DNA from: Brevundimonas vancanneytii
GTDB taxonomy: Bacteria; Pseudomonadota; Alphaproteobacteria; Caulobacterales; Caulobacteraceae
Direction of reading: 5' to 3'
NCBI GenBank assembly: GCA_945874855.1
Contig: CAMCIP010000065.1
Span: 1-10,848 of the forward strand
Length of the DNA: 10,848 bases
How positions within the stretch are numbered: position 1 is the stretch's first letter; each line of letters begins with the position of its first letter. The notes under the pieces are model-generated. The model made no database searches. It had not been told where the DNA came from and worked only from the letters and a program-made list of their open reading frames with translations. The translations under genes were made by a program, and so were the position numbers. Below are positions 6,967 to 10,848 of this stretch, one piece after another.

Positions 6967-7005
6967 GAGCGCCAGATGGCGGTTCCGCGGGCGCTTGGGA
7001 AGGGG

Positions 7006-7392
7006 TCAGACGTGCAGAATGGGGCCGGGGTAGCGGGCCAGGGCACGGTCCGACGTCAGAAGGGTCATTCCCTCCACCACGGCCTGGGCAACAAGAATGC
7101 GGTCGAAGGGATCGCCGTGCAGCAGCGGGAGGGTCGTCACCCGGAGGGCATGGTCCGAGTTCACGACCAGCTCGGTGAAGCCATTGTCGACGAGGGTCCG
7201 TCTCAGCAGGTGCGGATCGATGAACACGTCATCCCGGCCGCGACTGGCCTTGATCGCGATCTCCCAGATGCTCGCGGCGCTGAAGGTCAGCCGGTTGGCG
7301 GGCTCCTCGATCAGCAGCCGGGCCTTGTGCGGAAGACGTTCGGACATGCTCACGAGCCAGAGCAGCAGATGGCTGTCCAGAAGGATGTTCAC
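7006..7392 (-). CDS. vapC: VapC-family PIN-domain toxin
   Basis: A 128-residue PIN-domain ribonuclease of the Sll0205-like group. The expected acidic residues are present: D6 in LLDSHLLLW, E44 in SIWEIAIK, D94/D97 in HGDPFDRILVAQA and D115 in LLTSD. It looks active. Such toxins cleave tRNA or rRNA when the antitoxin is lost. The start is the GTG at 7390-7392, inside the antitoxin's stop (GTGA overlap), the usual coupling in these operons. The open frame continues far upstream through the antitoxin and exporter genes, but that extension is a shadow reading. The antitoxin precedes it and the COG0523 GTPase follows after 39 bases. Confidence 0.92.
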   Translation of the reverse strand: MNILLDSHLLLWLVSMSERLPHKARLLIEEPANRLTFSAASIWEIAIKASRGRDDVFIDPHLLRRTLVDNGFTELVVNSDHALRVTTLPLLHGDPFDRILVAQAVVEGMTLLTSDRALARYPGPILHV

Positions 7393-7634
7393 GGCTTGCC
7401 GTTGAACATCGCCTCGATCTCGTCGGCGAACATGGTGTCGAAATCGTCGGGCACCTTGAACTGGCCGTCGAGGAAGCCGATGCGGCGCTTGGCCGTCTCC
7501 TCGCGTGTTTCGACGGGGACGAGGCGCACCTTGGCCTTGCCCGCCTTGGCGATGACGACGTCCTCGCCCTGCATCGCACGCTCGACGAGGCGCGACAGGT
7601 GGGTCTTGGCCTCGTGGAGGTTCACCTGGGTCAT
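7389..7634 (-). CDS. Phd/YefM-family antitoxin
   Basis: An 81-residue protein. The N-terminal DNA-binding and dimer part reads MTQVNLHEAKTHLSRLVERA, followed by GEDVVIAKAGKAKVRLVPV (23-41), the classic Phd/YefM pattern. The acidic C-terminal tail (about 55-81, with PDDFDTMFADEIEAMF) is what normally wraps the toxin. It neutralises the adjacent VapC and should repress the operon together with it. It overlaps vapC by 4 bases. The ATG at 7634 begins the homology; there is no usual Shine-Dalgarno, only GAG directly before the ATG. A perfect inverted repeat lies just upstream. Confidence 0.9.
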   Translation of the reverse strand: MTQVNLHEAKTHLSRLVERAMQGEDVVIAKAGKAKVRLVPVETREETAKRRIGFLDGQFKVPDDFDTMFADEIEAMFNGKP

Positions 7635-7640
7635 CTCGTA

Positions 7641-7670
7641 GAGATAGTGGACTAAGTCCGGTTAGTCCAC
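7641..7670 (-). promoter_or_regulatory. Toxin-antitoxin promoter with 9-bp inverted-repeat operator
   Basis: GTGGACTAA (7647-7655) and TTAGTCCAC (7662-7670) are perfect inverted repeats with a 6-base spacer. On the minus strand TGGACT (7669-7664) and TATCTC (7646-7641) are spaced by 17 bases, so the dyad lies over the -35 and spacer of a plausible promoter. The -10 ends 6 bases before the ATG at 7634. Autorepression by the antitoxin-toxin complex is known for this family; this site is the natural candidate. The repeat touches the stop codon of the upstream exporter gene. Confidence 0.65.
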
Positions 7671-8654
7671 TCAGCAGCCCGGGCAGTCGGGCAGGCGCGC
7701 GGGCTCGAGCTGCAGGGTGGCGTGTTCGGCCCCGCGGCGGCGGGCGACGGCCTGGGCCTCTCTCAGCAGGGTCTCCGGGTCGGGGCGGGCGTGGACCAGG
7801 TGGGCGGACAGGGCGGCGCGGGTGGTGGACAGGCCCCAGACGTGCAGGTCGTGGACCTCGGACACGCCGGGCAGGGCCGACAGGTCGGCGCGCAGGGCCT
7901 CGACGTCGATATGGGCCGGGGCGCCATCCAGAGCCAGATTCACAGAGTCCTTCAGCAGGCCCCAGGTGCCCCACAGGATGACGACCACGATCAGCAGGCT
8001 GACCGCCGGGTCGATGATCGACTGGCCGGTGATCAGGATCAGGGCGCCGGCGATCACGACGCCGATCGAGACGGCGGCATCGGCCATGAGGTGCAGATAG
8101 GCGCCGCGGACGTTCAGGTCGTCGTGGCGGCCCTTCATGAACAGCAGGGCGGTCCCGAGGTTGATGACGAAGCCGAGGCCGGCCACCGCCATGACGATGC
8201 CGGACTCGACCGGCGCGGGATCCATCAGACGGCGGCCGGCCTCCCAGGCGATGGCCCCGCAGGCGAAGATCAGCAGGAGCGCATTGGCCAGGGCCGCCAG
8301 GACCGTGGCCTTGCCGAAGCCCCAGGTCCGGCGCGAGGAGGCCGCGCGGCGACCCAGCCAGGCCGCGGCCCCCGCCATGGCCAGGCCGAAGACATCGGAG
8401 AGGTTGTGCCCCGCATCGGCCAGCAGGGCGGTCGATCCGGCCCACAGCCCGGCTCCCACCTCGGCGCCCACGAAGGCCAGGTTGACGGACAGGGCGACGA
8501 CATAGCGCCAGTCGCCGGTGTCTACGGGGCCGTGATGATGATGACCGTGACCATGGCCGTGGCCGTGATCATGCCCATGGCCGTGCCCGTGTCCGTGATC
8601 GTGTCCGGCGTGATCGTGGCCGTGGGACCGGGGGTGGGCGGCATCGTGGGCCAT
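7671..8654 (-). CDS. CDF-family zinc/cation efflux transporter with histidine-rich N-terminus
   Basis: A 327-residue cation diffusion facilitator. The N-terminus (about 11-41) is an HGHDH-type metal-binding tail. Six membrane segments follow (roughly 50-72, 84-102, 116-136, 152-172, 186-207 and 214-233), then a cytoplasmic domain (about 240-315) with the dimer motif VHDLHVWGLS. The transport site is H83/D87 in HNLSD and H188/D192 in HLMAD. The HxxxD/HxxxD pattern is typical of zinc exporters such as ZitB and CzcD; cobalt or nickel cannot be excluded. It ends in DCPGC, an unusual small Cys pair. AAGG 7 bases before the ATG serves as ribosome site. The upstream membrane-protein gene ends 9 bases before, so the two form an operon. 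Confidence 0.93.
   Translation of the reverse strand: MAHDAAHPRSHGHDHAGHDHGHGHGHGHDHGHGHGHGHHHHGPVDTGDWRYVVALSVNLAFVGAEVGAGLWAGSTALLADAGHNLSDVFGLAMAGAAAWLGRRAASSRRTWGFGKATVLAALANALLLIFACGAIAWEAGRRLMDPAPVESGIVMAVAGLGFVINLGTALLFMKGRHDDLNVRGAYLHLMADAAVSIGVVIAGALILITGQSIIDPAVSLLIVVVILWGTWGLLKDSVNLALDGAPAHIDVEALRADLSALPGVSEVHDLHVWGLSTTRAALSAHLVHARPDPETLLREAQAVARRRGAEHATLQLEPARLPDCPGC
8532..8624 (-). repeat. Low-complexity His/Gly/Asp codon tract in the CDF gene
   Basis: Alternating His, Gly and Asp codons encode the N-terminal tail at about residues 11-41. The DNA resembles the tract in the GTPase gene because both use CAT/CAC, GGC and GAT/GAC codons. It is a coding repeat. Confidence 0.75.
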
Positions 8655-8663
8655 CGGCCAGCC

Positions 8664-9320
8664 TTAGTGGACGCGGGCCACGACGAGAAGTCCGACGGCG
8701 ATCAGGGCCAGGCCCAGGACCGCATCCTCGAACCGGGCCCAGCGATCCAGCTTCAGGATGGCGGCGCCGGCGCGGGCGACGGCCGTGAAGACGCCCATGC
8801 CCAGCACGGTGCCGAGGGCGAAGACGACCGTCAGGGCCGACAGCACGGCCACCCCCTGATCAGCCGACGACAGATAGAAGGGCAGCAGCACCTCGCCCGG
8901 CGACAGGGCCATGAGGGCGACCAGGCCCAGGAAGGCCGTGGGGGTCGAGACGGCGGGCGGGGGCATGGTCATCTGCGGACCACCGGCCAGGACCGGTCGG
9001 CGCACCGCGGCGCGGACCAGATAGAAGAGTCCGAAAGCGAACAGCAGGGCCGAAGACAGCCAGGGCAGAAGACCGGCGACCCAGCCTTCCAGAGCCAGAC
9101 CCGCCAGCACGATGAGGCTGCCGACCAGGGCCGTCGTGGCGATGTGGGCCAGACCGGCGACGACCACGGCGGTCAGGGTGGTCCCGAGGCTCCACCGCTG
9201 GGCGCGCCCGACCAGGACAAAGGGCAGCCAGTGGGTGGGCAGGGCCGCATGCAGAAAGGCCACGCCGAAGCCGCTGGCCAGCAGCGGCAAGAGCAGGGAG
9301 GGGGCGGAGCCATCGACCAT
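8664..9320 (-). CDS. Polytopic membrane protein, possible NicO/UreH-like metal permease
   Basis: A 218-residue protein with about six membrane segments (roughly 8-30, 46-70, 80-103, 126-147, 155-182 and 198-216). Conserved-looking intramembrane residues are H24 and H30 in LHAALPTHWLPF, H59, and SPGE at 140-143 within LSPGEVLLPFYLSS. The layout, with His pairs in early helices and a second half-repeat with a Pro-containing motif, resembles the NicO, UreH or TauE/DsbD-like permease groups, but I do not recognise the exact family. The loop at 104-125 is rich in Pro and Met (MTMPPP) and may bind metal. It lies 9 bases upstream of the CDF exporter, so a shared role in metal transport is likely. 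The ATG at 9320 has no Shine-Dalgarno and sits 8 bases after a TATATA. Confidence 0.7.
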   Translation of the reverse strand: MVDGSAPSLLLPLLASGFGVAFLHAALPTHWLPFVLVGRAQRWSLGTTLTAVVVAGLAHIATTALVGSLIVLAGLALEGWVAGLLPWLSSALLFAFGLFYLVRAAVRRPVLAGGPQMTMPPPAVSTPTAFLGLVALMALSPGEVLLPFYLSSADQGVAVLSALTVVFALGTVLGMGVFTAVARAGAAILKLDRWARFEDAVLGLALIAVGLLVVARVH

Positions 9321-9327
9321 TCGGCGG

Positions 9328-9349
9328 CTATATAGTGTTATTGTGTAAC
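9328..9349 (-). promoter_or_regulatory. Candidate promoter and operator of the metal-transport operon
   Basis: An AT-rich patch in GC-rich DNA holds CTATATAG (9328-9335; -10 read as TATATA 9334-9329) and, directly upstream, the dyad GTTA-N5-TAAC (9337-9349). The dyad resembles the core of Zur-type sites (GTTAT...ATAAC) with one mismatch and sits where a regulator would control the promoter. No good -35 is visible. The regulator's identity is inference. Confidence 0.4.
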
Positions 9350-9372
9350 GCGCGAGAGGGTGCCGGTGATTT

Positions 9373-9876
9373 TCACAGCCCGAGCGCCAGGGCGCTGAGC
9401 ACCGCCACCCCGTTGGCGAGGGCGTGGATCAGCACGCCGAGGCCGAAGCCCGCGAGGAGCGACCCGCGCCGGGCCCGGTTGATCTGGACGATGCCCAGCA
9501 GGGCGAAGAGGGGAAAGACCAGGATCGACGCCGGCACGAGGCCGTGCAGGGCGCAGCAGCCGGCCGCCGAGATCAGCGCCGCGGGCCAGGGCGCGAGCCT
9601 GAGCCCCCAGTGCAGGATCCCGACCGCGACCAGCACCAGCAGCTGTTCCACGAGCGGGGCAAAGACGACGGCCAGCAGGATCAGACGCAGGTCCACGGCC
9701 TCGATCAGGCCAGAGAAGCCGGCGAAGCCCGCCTCGCCCCAGACCGCGCCGACGATCAGGCCCAGCGGCAGGGCGGCCAGCCGGCCGACCAGGGCGGCAT
9801 AGACCACCGTCCGGACCCAGCGCGGCGAGGCCCCGGTCAGGTCGGCCCAGGCGCCGGGAGGCGCGGGCGGAGTCAT
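9373..9876 (-). CDS. CPBP/CAAX-protease-like membrane protein with altered motif 1
   Basis: A 167-residue membrane protein with several hydrophobic segments (about 24-46, 62-90, 97-130 and 138-165). Three family-like motifs can be seen: FAPLVEQLLVL with E77, CCALHG with H111, and HALANG with H151 and N155. In typical CPBP/Abi proteins motif 1 is EExxxR; here it is E-Q without the Arg, so activity is doubtful or the protein belongs to a neighbouring branch. The ATG at 9876 overlaps the stop of the methyltransferase gene (ATGA). An in-frame ATG at 9987 would add 37 proline- and arginine-rich residues that overlap the methyltransferase and look like a shadow. Function unknown; such proteins include prenyl-protein proteases and bacteriocin-related proteins. 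Confidence 0.65.
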   Translation of the reverse strand: MTPPAPPGAWADLTGASPRWVRTVVYAALVGRLAALPLGLIVGAVWGEAGFAGFSGLIEAVDLRLILLAVVFAPLVEQLLVLVAVGILHWGLRLAPWPAALISAAGCCALHGLVPASILVFPLFALLGIVQINRARRGSLLAGFGLGVLIHALANGVAVLSALALGL

Positions 9877-10848
9877 CTGAAGATCGGGCCGTGACGCCCC
9901 GGAGTCCGGCGGCGGGCCAGGGTCTGGTGGACACTTACCACGCCGCGCTCGAAGCCGCGGGCGAACAGGGCGAAATAGGCCAGCCACAGATCGGTGCGGG
10001 CCCGACCGACCATGGCCTCGGCCTCGTCGCGGCGGGCGTGCAGGCGGGCGGACCAGATCCGCAGGGTGCGCTCGAACGACGGACGCAGGGTCTCGACGTC
10101 CAGGGTCTCGAAGCCGTGTCTTGCGAGACCGTCGACCGTCATGGCCAGGGTGTCCAGCTCCCCGCCGGGGAAGATGAAGCGGGTGATGGCGCGCGCCGCC
10201 CGGCCGGGCCGTCCCGGCGTCACCCCGCCGCGCCGGATCGAGGCCTGATGCAGATACAGGCCTCCGGGCTTGAGCAGGCGGTGGACCGTGCGGAAATGCA
10301 GGTCGTGATTGCGAAATCCCAGATGCTCGAACATCTCGATCTGGCTGACGGCGTCATAGCGGCCGTCGAGGTCGCGATAGTCCTCGAGCTCCAGGGTGAT
10401 GCGGTCGGTCAGGCCGAGGTCTTCGACGCGGGCCCGGGCGAAGGCCAGCTGGGCGGGCGACAGGGTCACGCCGTGGACGGTGGCGCCGAAATGGCGGGCG
10501 GCGTGGATCGCCAGACCGCCCCAGCCGCAGCCGACGTCCAGCAGGCGGTCGCCGGGCTGCAGGTTCAGCTTGCGGCAGATGCGGTCCAGCTTGCGGAGCT
10601 GGGCGGCGTCCAGATCGTCGGGACCGCCGTCTTCGGGGTCGGGCGCGAAGGCGGCACTGGAGTAGACGCGCTCGGGATCGAGGAACAGGGCGTAGAAGTC
10701 GTTGCCGACGTCATAGTGGAAGCGGATGAAGTCGGCGTCGGCGCGGTCGGCCCGGTCGCGGCCCCGGCCCGCCTCGGCGTCGGCCCAGCCGGGCGCGACC
10801 TCGTCCGGCCGGGACGAGACGAAGAGAAGGGGCCAGGCCTCGCGCACC
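9873..10848 (-). CDS. Cyclopropane-fatty-acid-synthase-family methyltransferase, 5' end outside the window
   Basis: At least 324 residues are visible; the frame is open to the right edge and the true start probably lies outside. Substrate-side motif FHYDVGNDFY is at 43-52. The SAM-binding motif is LLDVGCGWGG (102-111), EMFEHLG is at 171-177, LKPGGLYLHQ at 192-201 and FIFPGGELDTL at 224-234. The C-terminus (FERGVVSVHQTLARR) is also typical. CFA synthases methylate the double bond of phospholipid acyl chains at the inner membrane, using SAM. Compared from memory with the E. coli enzyme, E174 and H200 match the catalytic Glu and His. The bicarbonate-site Cys139, Ile268 and Tyr317 appear as S64, A202 and F258. 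The reaction may therefore differ. It overlaps the CPBP-like gene by 4 bases. Confidence 0.88.
   Translation of the reverse strand, partial: VREAWPLLFVSSRPDEVAPGWADAEAGRGRDRADRADADFIRFHYDVGNDFYALFLDPERVYSSAAFAPDPEDGGPDDLDAAQLRKLDRICRKLNLQPGDRLLDVGCGWGGLAIHAARHFGATVHGVTLSPAQLAFARARVEDLGLTDRITLELEDYRDLDGRYDAVSQIEMFEHLGFRNHDLHFRTVHRLLKPGGLYLHQASIRRGGVTPGRPGRAARAITRFIFPGGELDTLAMTVDGLARHGFETLDVETLRPSFERTLRIWSARLHARRDEAEAMVGRARTDLWLAYFALFARGFERGVVSVHQTLARRRTPGRHGPIFR

Noticed and set aside
5467..7641. 724-residue plus-strand open frame
   Set aside because: It is antisense to the GTPase, vapC and antitoxin genes, which all have clear motifs. The Val/Met/Ile-rich stretch is just the reverse of the His tract.
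7647..7670. Inverted repeat as terminator of the CDF gene
   Set aside because: No T-run follows, and its position just upstream of the antitoxin start fits an operator better. A dual role is not excluded.
7393..8445. Long minus-strand upstream extension of vapC
   Set aside because: It is the shifted reading of the antitoxin and CDF genes. The GTG at 7392 inside the antitoxin stop is the normal start.
7722..9335. 537-residue plus-strand open frame
   Set aside because: Antisense to the CDF and permease-like genes; Gly/Gln/Asp-rich without domains. Absence of stops follows from high GC.
9877..9987. N-terminal extension of the CPBP-like protein
   Set aside because: The added 37 residues overlap the methyltransferase gene and look like shadow sequence; the ATGA overlap supports the start at 9876.

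Overview
This window is GC-rich DNA with almost no spare sequence. It looks like the chromosome of an alphaproteobacterium, most likely Caulobacteraceae (Brevundimonas- or Caulobacter-like). That placement is inferred from codon use, a TadG-type vWA protein, an SdpR/SdpI-like pair and several genes that appear to lack a Shine-Dalgarno sequence. No rRNA, tRNA, CRISPR array or insertion sequence is visible. No gene-free stretch exceeds about 210 bases.

Left part (1-3300): a cut-off OmpA-type glycine-zipper lipoprotein (minus) diverges from a 2-oxoglutarate/Fe(II) oxygenase of the isopenicillin N synthase family (plus). The oxygenase runs stop-to-stop into a TadG-like von Willebrand A membrane protein (minus).

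Middle part (3300-5880): mtgA, a monofunctional peptidoglycan glycosyltransferase, lies downstream of a WD40-repeat protein (both minus). Diverging from the WD40 gene is a two-gene plus-strand cassette: a small SdpR-type ArsR-family autorepressor and an SdpI-like membrane protein. Its promoter carries a clear dyad.

Metal-handling part (5875-9320, minus): a six-helix membrane protein that may be a metal permease, a histidine-rich CDF zinc exporter, a Phd/YefM-VapC toxin-antitoxin pair, and a COG0523/CobW GTPase with its own histidine-rich stretch. The toxin-antitoxin pair has a perfect 9-bp inverted repeat as a likely operator, placed directly after the exporter's stop codon. The metal genes plausibly work together in zinc (or cobalt/nickel) export and delivery. 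The toxin-antitoxin pair and the sdpRI-like pair look like small cassettes set into that block.

Right part (9373-10848, minus): a CFA-synthase-family methyltransferase, open at the right edge, overlaps by ATGA with a CPBP/CAAX-protease-like membrane protein. In both proteins the family's key residues are partly changed.

The most interesting points are the compact, probably leaderless and autoregulated sdpR promoter; the toxin-less SdpRI-like pair; the metal cluster interrupted by cassettes; and the altered bicarbonate site of the CFA-like enzyme. No clearly new defence or mobile system was found.
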